NCBI GenBank assembly: GCA_902761825.1
Contig: CACWLY010000006.1
Span: 18,314 to 82,313, forward strand
Length of the DNA stretch: 64,000 nt
DNA from: an uncultured Eubacteriales bacterium
GTDB lineage: Bacteria > Bacillota > Clostridia > Christensenellales > Aristaeellaceae
Direction: 5' to 3'
The notes below the pieces were generated by a model. The model was not told the DNA's origin. It saw nothing but the letters and a program-made list of their open reading frames with translations, and ran no database searches. Below, one piece after another: positions 7,271 through 17,274 of this stretch (position 1 is the first letter of the stretch; every line of letters begins with the position of its first letter). A program made the position numbers and the translations under genes.

Positions 7271-9492
7271 TGTACGCCCAGGTCATCGTGGATATTGCCC
7301 ACGAATCGGTGGATCGCGTGTTCACCTACCGCGTGCCGGAGGGCATGACGCTGCAGGCGGGCATGCGCGTGCGCGTTCCCTTCGGCCCCCGGCAGAAGGA
7401 AGGCTGCGTGCTGGGCTTTTCCGATCAGGCCGATCTGGAAGAGAGTAAAATCAAATCGGTCATCGCGCCGCTGGAGGATTACCCGGCGCTTCTTCCGCAC
7501 ATGCTGGAGCTGGCGCGGGAGATCGCGCATAATACCCACTGTCCGCTGGCCGAAGCCCTGCGGCTGATGCTCCCCGCCGAAATGCGCGGCGGCCGCGTCC
7601 GGGTAAAGACCGAGACCGTAGCGCGGCTGACCGTGTCCGGCCCGGCCCTCGAAGACGCGCTCGCCGGGTGCAGGAACGCCCGCAGGCGCAGGCTGCTGCT
7701 GGAGCTGCTGTCCGACGGCGAACAGCCCGTCGCGGAACTGAACAAACTGGTCAAGGATGCGCGTACAGGGCTGAACGACCTGTGCAAGCGCGGATACGCG
7801 GAGCTCTTTGAACGCGAAATACTGCGTTCCCCCTATCCCGATACGCTTCCACAGGCGCCCGATCCCGTGTTGACGGAGGAGCAGCGGCAGGTTCTTGCCG
7901 ATCTGCTTCCCGCCGTGACGCGGGGAAAAGGCGCTTTTCTGCTGCACGGGGTCACCGGCTCGGGCAAGAGCGAGGTGTTCATCCGCGCGGTGCGCCAATG
8001 CCTGAAGCAGGGGAAGGGCGCGATCGTGCTGGTGCCCGAGATCGTCCTGACGCCGCAGATGGTCACGTGGTTCCGCGCGCGCTTCGGCGACGTGGCCGCC
8101 GTGCTGCATTCCCGCCTGTCCGCGGGCGAACGGTTTGACGAATGGCGGCGCATCCGCCTGGGCCACGCCCGGGTGGTGATCGGCGCGCGTTCGGCGGTGT
8201 TCGCGCCGGTGGACGGCCTGGGGCTGATCGTCTGCGACGAAGAGCATGAGAGCAGCTACCAGAGCGAGCATTTTCCCCAGTACGACGCCCGGCAGATCGC
8301 CGAAAGCCGCTGCAAGCGGGAGAACGCGGCCCTGGTGCTGGCCAGCGCCACGCCGTCCATCCTGTCCTTCGCCCGCATGGAGCGCGGCGATTTTACCCTG
8401 CTGGAAATGCGCAGCCGGGTGCACCACCGCCCGCTTCCGCAGGTCACCGTGGTTGATATGCGGGAAGAACTGCGGCTGGGCAACAAGGACGTGTTTTCCG
8501 GCGAGCTGACAAGCCGGCTGGACGAATGCATCCGCGCGGGCCGTCAGGCCATGCTGTTCATCAACCGCCGCGGCTACGCGCAGTTTGTCAACTGCCGGGC
8601 CTGCGGGGAGGCCATCCGCTGCCCCAACTGCGATGTGAGCATGACCTATCACGAGGTCGACCGCAGCCTTCACTGCCACTGGTGCGGCCACGTGACGCCG
8701 ATGCCGGCGGCCTGCCCGAACTGCGGCAGCGCCTATATCCGGACGTGCGGCGTGGGCACGCAGCGCGTGGAGCAGGAGGTGCGCAGGCGCTGGCCCGATA
8801 CCGGCGTCATCCGCATGGACGTGGATACAACGGGCGATAAAAACGCCTATATGCGGCTGCTGTCGGCTTTCCGCGCGCGCGAAGCCCAGGTGCTTGTCGG
8901 CACGCAGATGATCGCCAAGGGCCTGGATTTTCCCGAGGTCACGCTGGTCGGCGCCGTGCTGGCCGATACGTCGCTGAACATGCCGGATTACCGCGCGCCG
9001 GAGCGCACCTTTCAGCTGCTTACGCAGGTGGCCGGACGCGCGGGGCGCGCCGAGCATCCCGGCCAGGTGGTCATACAGACCTACATGCCGGAGCATTACG
9101 CCATCCGCGCCGCCGCGGCCCAGGATTACCGCTCGTTCTATCATATGGAGTTCGACCGCCGGAAGCGCGATCTGTACCCGCCCTTCACCATGATGGCGCG
9201 GCTGCTGTGCACCGCCCGGGACATGGAAACGGCAGAGGGCGTCAGCATCGAGCTGCTGGAGGAAATGCGAAGGTTCGTGAAGGAAACGCCAAGTCTTCAG
9301 CGCCGCGTGCTGTTCATGCGTCAGGACGACGCGCCGCTGGCGCATCTGCGCGGGTATTACCGGGCGCAGGTGCTGGTCAAGCTGCTGGAGCATCCCGACA
9401 GCCGCGCGGCGGTGGAATATATGCAGGCGCTTTCCGGCCGGGAATGGCCCTGCGACGTAGTGCTGGAAATCAATCCCGCCTCAATGGCGTAG
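7267..9492 (+). CDS. priA: Primosomal replication restart helicase PriA
   Basis: A 741-aa helicase that reloads the replisome at stalled forks. Seen in order: the N-terminal 3'-DNA-binding domain ([17 protein letters not shown]), Walker [11 protein letters not shown], the DEEH box (CDEEHE), and a zinc-binding insertion with paired CxxC motifs (CRACG, CPNCD, CHWCG, CPNCG). Helicase motifs V and VI ([23 protein letters not shown]) follow. Two adjacent ATG codons (7267 and 7270) could each start it; 7267 overlaps the coaBC stop. Confidence 0.97.
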   Translation: MMYAQVIVDIAHESVDRVFTYRVPEGMTLQAGMRVRVPFGPRQKEGCVLGFSDQADLEESKIKSVIAPLEDYPALLPHMLELAREIAHNTHCPLAEALRLMLPAEMRGGRVRVKTETVARLTVSGPALEDALAGCRNARRRRLLLELLSDGEQPVAELNKLVKDARTGLNDLCKRGYAELFEREILRSPYPDTLPQAPDPVLTEEQRQVLADLLPAVTRGKGAFLLHGVTGSGKSEVFIRAVRQCLKQGKGAIVLVPEIVLTPQMVTWFRARFGDVAAVLHSRLSAGERFDEWRRIRLGHARVVIGARSAVFAPVDGLGLIVCDEEHESSYQSEHFPQYDARQIAESRCKRENAALVLASATPSILSFARMERGDFTLLEMRSRVHHRPLPQVTVVDMREELRLGNKDVFSGELTSRLDECIRAGRQAMLFINRRGYAQFVNCRACGEAIRCPNCDVSMTYHEVDRSLHCHWCGHVTPMPAACPNCGSAYIRTCGVGTQRVEQEVRRRWPDTGVIRMDVDTTGDKNAYMRLLSAFRAREAQVLVGTQMIAKGLDFPEVTLVGAVLADTSLNMPDYRAPERTFQLLTQVAGRAGRAEHPGQVVIQTYMPEHYAIRAAAAQDYRSFYHMEFDRRKRDLYPPFTMMARLLCTARDMETAEGVSIELLEEMRRFVKETPSLQRRVLFMRQDDAPLAHLRGYYRAQVLVKLLEHPDSRAAVEYMQALSGREWPCDVVLEINPASMA

Positions 9493-9505
9493 AAGGAGAG
9501 AAAAA

Positions 9506-9985
9506 ATGGCTGTAAAGGAAATTCTCAAGTTCGGCAACGAAACGCTGCGCAAGACCTGCCACCCTGTGCAGAAGTTCAATATCCGCCTGTGGCTGCTGCT
9601 GCGCGATCTGGCCGACACCATGTACGACGCCGAGGGCGTCGGCCTGGCCGCTCCGCAGGTCGGCATCCTGCGGCGGGTGGTTGTGATCGACGTGCAGGAC
9701 GACCGCGGGCTGATCGAACTGGTCAATCCCGAGATCATCGCCGCCGAGGGCGAGCAGGGCGGTCCCGAAGGATGCCTGAGCAAGCCTGGAAGGCAGGGCT
9801 ACGTGGTGCGGCCCAATAAGGTCACCGTCCGCGCGCAGGACCGGCACGGCAAGTTTTTTGAAATCACCGGCGAAGGGCTTCTGGCCCGGGCTTTCTGCCA
9901 CGAGATCGACCATCTGGACGGCAAATTGTACATCGACGTCGAGGATCACGAAATCAAAGAGGACGAGGAGGAACCCCGGGAATGA
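9506..9985 (+). CDS. def: Peptide deformylase
   Basis: A 159-aa metalloenzyme that removes the formyl group from nascent proteins. All three family motifs are visible: [10 protein letters not shown] (GxGxAAxQ), EGCLS (with the metal-binding Cys) and HEIDHLDG (HExxH). It is coupled to fmt, the gene for the opposite reaction; its stop codon overlaps the fmt start. AGGAGAG precedes the ATG. Confidence 0.97.
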   Translation: MAVKEILKFGNETLRKTCHPVQKFNIRLWLLLRDLADTMYDAEGVGLAAPQVGILRRVVVIDVQDDRGLIELVNPEIIAAEGEQGGPEGCLSKPGRQGYVVRPNKVTVRAQDRHGKFFEITGEGLLARAFCHEIDHLDGKLYIDVEDHEIKEDEEEPRE

Positions 9986-10926
9986 GCCTGCGCGTGGTAT
10001 TTATGGGAACGCCCGATTACGGAGTGCCTTCCCTGGAGGCGCTGATCGCCGCCGGGTATGACGTCGCCGGCGTATTCTGCCAGCCCGACAAGCCCAGCGG
10101 ACGGGGCAAAAAGATCGCTTTCTGCCCGGTCAAGCAGTGCGCCGTCGCGCACGGGATTCCCGTTTTCCAGCCGGTGAAAACCCGCGTGGACGGCGTGGAG
10201 CCCCTGCGGAAGCTGGCCCCCGATCTTTGCGTCACGGCGGCCTTCGGCCATATCCTCAGCCAGGAAGTGCTGGATATCCCGCGGCTGGGCACGGTCAACG
10301 TGCACGCTTCGCTCCTGCCCGCGTACCGGGGCAGCGCGCCGGTGAACTGGGCGCTGATCAACGGCGAAATGGTGACCGGCGTAACCACCATGATGACCGA
10401 TAAGGGCATGGATACCGGCGATATCCTGATGCAGAGGGAGGTCGCGGTGGAGCCCGGCGAAAACGCCGGCGCGCTGGTGGACAGGCTGGCCCGCATGGGG
10501 GCGGAATTGCTGATCGAAACGCTGCGCGCGATCGAAAACGGCGATTGTCCCCGCAGAAAACAGGATGAAGCCCTGGCAAGCTATTATCCGCTGCTCAAAA
10601 AGGAAATGAGCCGCATGGACTTTACGAAGACGGCGAAGCAGCTCTGCGATTTTGTGCGGGGCATGAACCCCTGGCCCGGCGCGTATGCCGGAGCGTATAA
10701 GGTGCTCGAAGCCCGCGCGGAGGACTGGAACGGAAACGAGGCCCCGGGCGCCGTCCTCCGGGCCGATCCCAAAGCGGGCCTTTGGATCCGGGCGGGGGAA
10801 GGCGCGCTGAACGTCCTGCGCATGCAGGCGGCGGGCGGCAAGCCCATGGATGCCCGCGATTACCTGCGGGGACACCAGATAGAGACGGGCGCGCGTATCG
10901 CGCCGGAGGAGACCGATGCAGAATAA
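9982..10926 (+). CDS. fmt: Methionyl-tRNA formyltransferase
   Basis: A 314-aa enzyme that formylates Met-tRNA(fMet) for initiation. The N-terminal Rossmann domain begins [18 protein letters not shown]. The catalytic Asn and His lie in [20 protein letters not shown], and the catalytic Asp in MDTGDI. A C-terminal OB-like domain (MNPWPGAYA onward) completes the protein. It overlaps both def (4 bases) and rsmB (11 bases), so translation is coupled. Confidence 0.97.
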   Translation: MSLRVVFMGTPDYGVPSLEALIAAGYDVAGVFCQPDKPSGRGKKIAFCPVKQCAVAHGIPVFQPVKTRVDGVEPLRKLAPDLCVTAAFGHILSQEVLDIPRLGTVNVHASLLPAYRGSAPVNWALINGEMVTGVTTMMTDKGMDTGDILMQREVAVEPGENAGALVDRLARMGAELLIETLRAIENGDCPRRKQDEALASYYPLLKKEMSRMDFTKTAKQLCDFVRGMNPWPGAYAGAYKVLEARAEDWNGNEAPGAVLRADPKAGLWIRAGEGALNVLRMQAAGGKPMDARDYLRGHQIETGARIAPEETDAE

Positions 10927-12346
10927 ACCGCGGAACGGCCGTCCGGGAACAGGCCGCCCCAATCCCGGAACCCCCATGCGCACGGGCCGCCCCTACGGAC
11001 GCCCCGAGGCCCGCAGCAACGCCAATCCCCGGCTGGTGGCGGTAAACGTGCTGAACGACGTTTTGCAGAAGGAAGCCTACGCCGCCATGTCGCTCGACGA
11101 CCGGCTCAGCGGCGTCAATCTGAACCAGCTCGATCGCAGGCTGTGCGCCAGCATCGTATACCGCACGCTGGAAAACCTGTATTATCTGGATTTTGCCCTG
11201 TCGGGCTTCCTGCGGGACGCCGACGCCCTGGACATGACCGTTCGCAACATCCTGCGCACCGGCGCGTGCCAGATCCTGCTGCACGACCGGGTGCCCAACA
11301 GCGCGGCGGTGAACGAGGCCGTGAAGCTGACCCGCGAACTGCGGCTGGACGGCTTTTCGGGCATGGTCAACGCCGTGCTGCGCCGCCTGGCCGAGCACAG
11401 CGCGGAAATCGAATGGCCGGAGGAAAACGAGGGAGCCAGATACCTGTCGGTCATGTATTCCATGCCCGAATGGCTGGCCCAGCGCCTGATCGACGATTAC
11501 GGCGCGGAGGAAGCCCGGCGCATCGCGTCCTTCCGCACGGAAAAGCACGCGATCACGCTGCGCCCCACCTACGGCCGCGAGAAGGAATTTTCCGAGCGGA
11601 TCGGCAAAAAGGTATGGGAAACCGAGCCCGCCGTATTCCCCGGCGCGCTGCGGGTATACGGCGCGATGCAGATCGCCCGGGACAGCGATTATCTGGGCGG
11701 CCTGTTCAGCATCCAGGGCGAGGGCAGCATGGTAGCCGCGGCGGCGATGGACGTGCGCCGCGGAATGAACGTGCTGGACTGCTGCGCCGCGCCCGGCGGC
11801 AAGACGGCCTTCATCGCCGAGCGCATGGAGGGCACGGGCCGTGTGTACGCCTGGGATCTGCACAGCCATCGGGTGGAGCTGATCCGCGCGATGACCCGCC
11901 GCCTGCGCCTGGAAAACGTGCGCATGGCCGCGCGCGACGCCGCCGATTACCGGGAGGAAATGGCGGAGAGCATGGACGCCGTGCTGCTCGACGCGCCCTG
12001 CAGCGGCCTGGGCGTCATGGACGACAAGCCTGACGTCAAGTATCGCCCGACGCCCGAGAGCGTTGCGGCGCTGTGCGAAACGCAGAAGAAGCTGTTGGAC
12101 GTCTGCTGCCGCTATGTGAAGCGCGGCGGAACGCTGGTGTATTCCACCTGCAGCATGCTCAAGGACGAAAACGAGCGGCAGATCGCGCTTTTCCTCAGAG
12201 AGCATCCCGATTTTCACATCGACGCGCTGCCGGAGGAGATCCCCGCTTCCCTGCGCGCCCAGGCCGGAGCGTTCGGCCTGCAGCTGCTGCCGCACCGCGA
12301 CGGGGTGGAAGGCTTCTTTGTGGCGCGCATGAAGCGCGAAGGATAA
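10916..12346 (+). CDS. rsmB: 16S rRNA (cytosine-967 C5) methyltransferase RsmB
   Basis: A 476-aa protein. The first ~45 residues are basic, Gly/Pro/Arg-rich and probably disordered (RPGTGRPNPGTPMRTGRP). A NusB-like RNA-binding domain follows (~40-175), then the SAM-dependent methyltransferase domain with CCAAPGGKT (SAM binding), the DAPCSGLG motif and the catalytic YSTCSM cysteine. The basic N-terminal extension is longer than in E. coli RsmB. It overlaps fmt by 11 bases. Confidence 0.95.
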   Translation: MQNKPRNGRPGTGRPNPGTPMRTGRPYGRPEARSNANPRLVAVNVLNDVLQKEAYAAMSLDDRLSGVNLNQLDRRLCASIVYRTLENLYYLDFALSGFLRDADALDMTVRNILRTGACQILLHDRVPNSAAVNEAVKLTRELRLDGFSGMVNAVLRRLAEHSAEIEWPEENEGARYLSVMYSMPEWLAQRLIDDYGAEEARRIASFRTEKHAITLRPTYGREKEFSERIGKKVWETEPAVFPGALRVYGAMQIARDSDYLGGLFSIQGEGSMVAAAAMDVRRGMNVLDCCAAPGGKTAFIAERMEGTGRVYAWDLHSHRVELIRAMTRRLRLENVRMAARDAADYREEMAESMDAVLLDAPCSGLGVMDDKPDVKYRPTPESVAALCETQKKLLDVCCRYVKRGGTLVYSTCSMLKDENERQIALFLREHPDFHIDALPEEIPASLRAQAGAFGLQLLPHRDGVEGFFVARMKREG

Positions 12347-12349
12347 GCC

Positions 12350-13381
12350 ATGGAAAAAAAGCAACTGCTGGGCCTTTTCCCGGAGGAGCTGGCCGAAGAG
12401 CTGACGGAATACGCTCTGCCCGCATTCCGCGTCAGACAGATCTTTCAGTGGCTGCATCGCGGCGCGGGCTTTGACGGCATGACCAACCTGCCCAAGGCGC
12501 TCAGGGAACAGCTGAAGGAGCGCTACGTCGATCAGCCGGTGAGCATTCTGGAAAAGAAGGTATCGCGGCTGGACGGCACGGTGAAAATGCTGTACGCGCT
12601 GCCGGACGGCAACTGCATCGAGGGCGTGCTGATGCGTTATCACCACGGCTACACGCTGTGCGTGTCCACGCAGGTGGGCTGCCGCATGGGCTGCGTATTC
12701 TGCGCGAGCACGCTGAACGGCTGCGTGCGCAACCTTACCGCCGCAGAGATCCTGGGGCAGGTGCACGCGGCCAATACGCTGACCGACGGCGAGCGCGTGA
12801 GCAATATCGTGCTGATGGGCAGCGGCGAGCCGCTGGATAATTACGATAACGTGTGCCGTTTTCTGCGGCTGGTGAGCCATCCGGAGGGGCTGAACATCGG
12901 GCTCAGGCATATCAGCCTGTCCACCTGCGGCCTTGCGCCCCGGATGCGGCGGTTTGCCGAGGAAGGGCTGCCGGTGACGCTGTCGCTGTCGCTGCACGCG
13001 CCCAACGACGCCCTGCGGCGGCGCATGATGCCTGTGGCGAACGTGTACAAAATGGAAGAGGTGCTGGACGCCTGCCGCTATTATATCGAAAAAACCGGCC
13101 GCCGGGTGATCTTTGAGTATGCGCTCAACGAGATCAATTCCGCGCCGGAGCACGCGGCCGAGCTGGCGGCCAGGCTGCGCGGCATGCAATGCCATGTCAA
13201 CGTGATCCCCCTGAACGCCGTGGAGGGTAAATCGCTGCGCGGCGCCGATGAAGCGGCCATCGTGCGCTTCATGCAGGAGCTCGAAAAACGGCACATATCG
13301 GTGACCCGCCGCCGCGAGATGGGGGACGACATCGACGGCGCCTGCGGACAGCTTCGCAGGCATTATCTGGAGGAACAATGA
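12350..13381 (+). CDS. rlmN: Dual-specificity 23S rRNA/tRNA adenine C2-methyltransferase RlmN
   Basis: A 343-aa radical-SAM enzyme that methylates C2 of A2503 in 23S rRNA and A37 in some tRNAs. The cluster motif is GCRMGCVFCAS (CxxxCxxC). The C-terminal conserved cysteine used as the second active-site thiol is in DIDGACGQL. The N-terminal accessory domain has FRVRQIFQWLH. The order rsmB-rlmN-prpC-prkC is the standard Gram-positive one. It starts 3 bases after rsmB and its stop overlaps prpC. Confidence 0.96.
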   Translation: MEKKQLLGLFPEELAEELTEYALPAFRVRQIFQWLHRGAGFDGMTNLPKALREQLKERYVDQPVSILEKKVSRLDGTVKMLYALPDGNCIEGVLMRYHHGYTLCVSTQVGCRMGCVFCASTLNGCVRNLTAAEILGQVHAANTLTDGERVSNIVLMGSGEPLDNYDNVCRFLRLVSHPEGLNIGLRHISLSTCGLAPRMRRFAEEGLPVTLSLSLHAPNDALRRRMMPVANVYKMEEVLDACRYYIEKTGRRVIFEYALNEINSAPEHAAELAARLRGMQCHVNVIPLNAVEGKSLRGADEAAIVRFMQELEKRHISVTRRREMGDDIDGACGQLRRHYLEEQ

Positions 13382-14082
13382 AAGCGTACTGGAAATCGCA
13401 TGTGGGTCTTGTGCGGGAGAAAAACGAGGATTCCGTGCTGGTGGATGAAAGCCGGGGAATCTATATCCTGGCCGACGGCATGGGCGGGCACAGGGGCGGC
13501 GAGGTCGCGAGCCGGCTTGCCGCGTCCACGCTGCTGGAAGCCCTGGCCGATCAGACGCCCTCGCTGGAGCTTTTGCAGAAGGGCTTTCATCAGGCCAACG
13601 ACGCGGTGTACCGCCGGCAGCTGGAGGACAGCGCCGTTTCCGGAATGGGCACCACGATGACGGCCCTGTGGAGCGGGGACGAGCATATCCTGCTGGGGCA
13701 CGTGGGGGACAGCCGCGCCTACCTGTATATGAACGGACGGCTTCGCCAGATCAGCGAGGATCATTCGGTGGTGGGCGATATGCTGCGCGCGGGCGCGATC
13801 ACGGAGGAAGAGGCTTTCCATCATCCCTACCGCAACGTGATTACCCGCGCGGTGGGCACCGATGATACCGTGCGCGTTGATACCGTGCGCGTCCTCAAAA
13901 GTCCCGGCTCGCGCTGGCTGCTGTGCTCGGACGGCCTGACCGATCTTGTGCGCGACGGTGAAATCGCCGATACGCTGGCCGAGCTTGACGGCAAAGAAGC
14001 GGTCGACCGCCTGGTCGAGCTTGCGCTGCTGAACGGCGGCAAGGACAACGTCAGCGTTCTGCTGCTGGAGGTGGACGCATGA
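13378..14082 (+). CDS. prpC: PP2C-family Ser/Thr protein phosphatase (PrpC/Stp)
   Basis: A 234-aa soluble phosphatase that reverses PrkC phosphorylation. PP2C metal-binding motifs are in place: VRGIY-like strand then LADGMGGH (with an Asp metal ligand), GDSRAYLY, SDGLTD and GGKDNVSVLL at the end. It begins KSHVGLVREKNEDSV, the usual N-terminus, in which Glu and Asp bind metal. Its stop overlaps the kinase start by 4 bases. Confidence 0.96.
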   Translation: MKAYWKSHVGLVREKNEDSVLVDESRGIYILADGMGGHRGGEVASRLAASTLLEALADQTPSLELLQKGFHQANDAVYRRQLEDSAVSGMGTTMTALWSGDEHILLGHVGDSRAYLYMNGRLRQISEDHSVVGDMLRAGAITEEEAFHHPYRNVITRAVGTDDTVRVDTVRVLKSPGSRWLLCSDGLTDLVRDGEIADTLAELDGKEAVDRLVELALLNGGKDNVSVLLLEVDA

Positions 14083-15740
14083 TCGGGCGTGTGTTTGCCG
14101 AACGCTATCGGCTGGAGGAGTTCATCGGCAAGGGCGGCATGGCGCTTGTTTTCCGCGCGACCGACCTGCGCACGGGGCATAACGTGGCCGTCAAGGTGCT
14201 CAGGCCCGAGTTCAACAACGACGAGGAGTTCCTTGAGCGGTTCCGCCGGGAAGCCCTGGCCGCCAGCAAGATGAGCCATCACAATATCGTCAATCTGCTG
14301 GACGTGGGCGAGGAGGACGGCTACCGCTACCTCGTTATCGAGTATATGCGGGGCAGGACGCTCAAGGATATCATACAGGAAAAAGGACGCCTGCCCGAGC
14401 CCGTGGCGGGGCAGATCGCGATCCGCATCCTTTCCGCCCTGCAGCACGCCCACGATAACGGCATTATCCATCGGGATATCAAGCCGCAGAACGTGCTGGT
14501 CAACGCCGAGGGCCTGGTCAAGGTGGCCGATTTCGGCATCGCCCGCGTGGCCGGAAGCAATACGCTGACCAAGGGCGACAACGTGATGGGCTCGGTGCAT
14601 TATTTTTCGCCCGAGCAGGCGCGGGGTGACGACGTGACCGCGGCCAGCGATATTTACAGCGTGGGCGTGGTCATGTATGAAATGCTTACCGGAAAGGTGC
14701 CGTTCGACGGGGATACGCCGGTCAGCATCGCTTTGCAGCATATTTCCGCGCCGCCCGTGCCGCCCAGCCAGATCGCGGACGGCATATCGCCCGCCATGGA
14801 GCAGGTGGTGCTGACCGCCATGAGCAAGGATATGCGCAGCCGCTACCATGACGCCGCCGATATGGCGCGCGCCATCCGCAGCGCGATGCAGAATCCGCAG
14901 CTCTCCGAAATGGCGACATCGCCCGTGACCGCGCTGCAGGAGCAGGTGCGCCTGCAGACCGAGGTGACCGACCGCATGAAGCGGCAGCGCCGCAGGAAAA
15001 AACGGAGAGAGGCGCTCATGATCCTTGCGCTGACCGTGCTCGTGCTTGCCGCGCTGACGTACGGCGGGGTACAGATCGCGGGCAGGATCATGAACAGCAC
15101 CGAAGCGCCGTTCCTGATCGGCGAAATCGAAGAAAACGCGATCAGGATCGGACAGGAAAAAGGGCTTATAGTGGATGTCGTTCGCCAAAGCGACAGCAAT
15201 ACGCCCGCCGGAGTGGTGATGCTCCAGTCAAAAGAGTACCAATATCCGATGAAACGTGGGGAACATATCGTTGTGTTTGTCAGCACCGGGCCCGAGGAGC
15301 AGCGCGTTCCCGAAATGACGGGCAAGCTGCTTGCGTCCGCGCGGACCGAGGCTGAAAAATACGGGTTTACCGTGGTGGTGACCCAGCGCGTGGATTCGGA
15401 CCAGCCGCTTGGCACCGTGCTGACGCAGGATCCCGCCGCCGGAAACCTGGAATCCGCCAACCGCATCATTCAGGTGACGGTCAGCGGCAGCCTGGACGTG
15501 CCGCGCTTCGTCGATCTTACCCGCGCGCAGGCGCTGACCTTGGCGCGGGAAACCGGGTTCAACGACGTGCAGATCGTGGAGCACGCGACGCAGGATGTGA
15601 TGAAGATTGACCGCGTGGCCGATCAGGTGCCCAAGGAGGGCGAGCGCGTGCTGGAGGATACCCAGATCACGCTGGCCGTTTACGTATCGCCGGACGGAAG
15701 CTCCGAAACCGTGCCGTCGGCGGAAAATGACGCCTCGTAA
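14079..15740 (+). CDS. prkC: Membrane Ser/Thr protein kinase with PASTA domains (PrkC/StkP type)
   Basis: A 553-aa bitopic kinase that senses cell-wall fragments and regulates growth and wall synthesis in Gram-positives. The kinase domain (1-270) has the glycine loop IGKGGMALVF, catalytic HRDIKPQN, DFG and a GSVHYFSPEQ activation segment. A basic juxtamembrane stretch (RRRKKRRE) leads into one membrane helix (~312-332). Three extracellular PASTA repeats follow (~345-543). The C-terminus is acidic. Three PASTA units match PrkC of Bacillus and many Clostridia. Confidence 0.96.
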   Translation: MIGRVFAERYRLEEFIGKGGMALVFRATDLRTGHNVAVKVLRPEFNNDEEFLERFRREALAASKMSHHNIVNLLDVGEEDGYRYLVIEYMRGRTLKDIIQEKGRLPEPVAGQIAIRILSALQHAHDNGIIHRDIKPQNVLVNAEGLVKVADFGIARVAGSNTLTKGDNVMGSVHYFSPEQARGDDVTAASDIYSVGVVMYEMLTGKVPFDGDTPVSIALQHISAPPVPPSQIADGISPAMEQVVLTAMSKDMRSRYHDAADMARAIRSAMQNPQLSEMATSPVTALQEQVRLQTEVTDRMKRQRRRKKRREALMILALTVLVLAALTYGGVQIAGRIMNSTEAPFLIGEIEENAIRIGQEKGLIVDVVRQSDSNTPAGVVMLQSKEYQYPMKRGEHIVVFVSTGPEEQRVPEMTGKLLASARTEAEKYGFTVVVTQRVDSDQPLGTVLTQDPAAGNLESANRIIQVTVSGSLDVPRFVDLTRAQALTLARETGFNDVQIVEHATQDVMKIDRVADQVPKEGERVLEDTQITLAVYVSPDGSSETVPSAENDAS

Positions 15741-15755
15741 AGGATAAGCAGCGAC

Positions 15756-16631
15756 ATGACGGAAGGACAGATCATAGAAGGCCGCGGCGGGCTGTATACC
15801 GTTTGCGACGCGGAACGGAATACGTACGTTCTGCGGGCAAAAAAGAAGTTCCGGCGGGAACGCGTGACGCCTTTGGTGGGGGACCGCGTCGTCTTTACGC
15901 CCGGCGAAGGCGAGGAACACGGCTGGCTGGAGGAAATATTGCCCCGCAGCAGCGAATGCCTGCGCCCGCCGGTCGCCAATATCACGCTGCTGGCGGTGGT
16001 GATCGCCGCCGCGCCCGCGCCGGACTGGCTGCTGGTGGATAAACTGCTGCTCGGCGCGAGAATGCAGGGAATGAAAACGCTGCTGGCGGTCAATAAAAGC
16101 GATCTGGACGAGGCCGCCGCGGAGGCCGCGAAACGCGATTACGCAAAGGCCGGTCTGCCGGTGATGCGCGTGAGCGCGATGAAAAAGGAAGGGCTGTCCG
16201 ATCTTCGCCGGATGCTGCGCGGCGAAACGGTCTGCTTCGCGGGGCAGTCCGGCGTTGGAAAGAGCACGCTGATCAACGCGCTCTTCGATCTGCAGCTGCA
16301 GACCGGTGAAATCAGCCGGATCGAGCGCGGCAGGCATACCACCCGGCATGCCAGCCTGATCACGTGCGGCGATTTCCGGGTCATGGATACGCCGGGCTTC
16401 AGCCTGCTGGAGTTTGATCAGGTGATGGATCCGGTGGAGCTGATGGCGTATTATCCGGAGTTTGTCCCTTACGCGGGACAATGCAGGTTTCAGCCCTGCT
16501 ATCACGGCAGCGAACCGGGCTGCGCCGTGCAGCAGGCGATGAAAAACGGAGAGATCAGCGAAGCGCGGCTCACGCGCTATCGCGAATTGCTGGACAAAGC
16601 CCGGCAGCTGTGGAGAGAGCGTTATGATTAA
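15756..16631 (+). CDS. rsgA: Ribosome small-subunit biogenesis GTPase RsgA
   Basis: A 291-aa circularly permuted GTPase that checks 30S maturation. After an OB-fold domain, the motifs come in the permuted order: NKSD (G4), then GQSGVGKST (G1), the switch region with RHTT, and DTPGFS (G3). The C-terminal zinc knuckle is CRFQPCYHGSEPGC. It follows prkC by 15 bases and overlaps rpe by 8, as in other Firmicutes. Confidence 0.96.
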   Translation: MTEGQIIEGRGGLYTVCDAERNTYVLRAKKKFRRERVTPLVGDRVVFTPGEGEEHGWLEEILPRSSECLRPPVANITLLAVVIAAAPAPDWLLVDKLLLGARMQGMKTLLAVNKSDLDEAAAEAAKRDYAKAGLPVMRVSAMKKEGLSDLRRMLRGETVCFAGQSGVGKSTLINALFDLQLQTGEISRIERGRHTTRHASLITCGDFRVMDTPGFSLLEFDQVMDPVELMAYYPEFVPYAGQCRFQPCYHGSEPGCAVQQAMKNGEISEARLTRYRELLDKARQLWRERYD

Positions 16632-17274
16632 GGTTTATCCGTCCGTACTGGCAGCCGATATGCTGCGCATGGGAGAAGAAATCACCCGCATGCTGGAGGC
16701 CGGGGCAGACGGCCTGCATGTGGATATCATGGACGCGCACTTTGTGCCCAACCTGTCCTATTCGCCCGCGCTGGTCAGGGCGATCGGCAGGCGTTTTCCC
16801 GGAGTCTGGCAGGATGTGCATCTGATGATGGATAATCCAGACCGGTATATCGGCGTGTTTGCCGACGCCGGCGCTTCCGCGATCACCGTTCACGCGGAAA
16901 TAGACCGGGATATCGCCGGAATACTCCGCGATATCCGACGCCTGGGCTGCAGGGCGGGACTCAGCGTGAAGCCCGGCACGCCGGTGGAAAGCATCGCGCC
17001 GTATATCGAAAGCTGCGATCAGGTGCTGATCATGACGGTGGAGCCCGGCTTCGGCGGACAGAAGTTCATGGCCGATATGATGCCCAAGGCCCGCTTCCTG
17101 CGAAAGAACGGGTTCAAGGCCCCGATCCTGACGGACGGGGGGATCAATGCGGACACGGCCGCGCTGTGCGCGCAGGCCGGCGTGGATACGCTGGTCATGG
17201 GAACGGCGCTCCTCAAGGCGGAGGATCCCGCCGCCGTGATCCGGGCATGCCGCGCGCTGGAGGATCGGATATGA
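16624..17274 (+). CDS. rpe: Ribulose-phosphate 3-epimerase
   Basis: A 216-aa TIM-barrel enzyme of the pentose phosphate pathway, interconverting ribulose-5-P and xylulose-5-P. It shows PSVLAADMLRMGEE at the N-terminus, HVDIMDAHFVPN with metal-binding His and Asp, LMMDNP, MTVEPGFGGQKF and TDGGIN with the catalytic Asp. It makes or uses xylulose-5-phosphate, the product of the xylulokinase encoded at 34656-36140. Its ATGA overlaps rsmA. Confidence 0.96.
   Translation: MIKVYPSVLAADMLRMGEEITRMLEAGADGLHVDIMDAHFVPNLSYSPALVRAIGRRFPGVWQDVHLMMDNPDRYIGVFADAGASAITVHAEIDRDIAGILRDIRRLGCRAGLSVKPGTPVESIAPYIESCDQVLIMTVEPGFGGQKFMADMMPKARFLRKNGFKAPILTDGGINADTAALCAQAGVDTLVMGTALLKAEDPAAVIRACRALEDRI

Noticed and set aside
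6904..9393. A 829-codon open frame on the minus strand opposite priA
   Set aside because: Same antisense bias; the plus strand carries a clear PriA with all its zinc and helicase motifs.
10622..13378. A 918-codon open frame on the minus strand across fmt, rsmB and rlmN
   Set aside because: It is opposite three well-identified enzymes, has biased His/Gln/Arg-rich composition typical of antisense frames in GC-rich DNA, and no ribosome binding site or recognisable domain.
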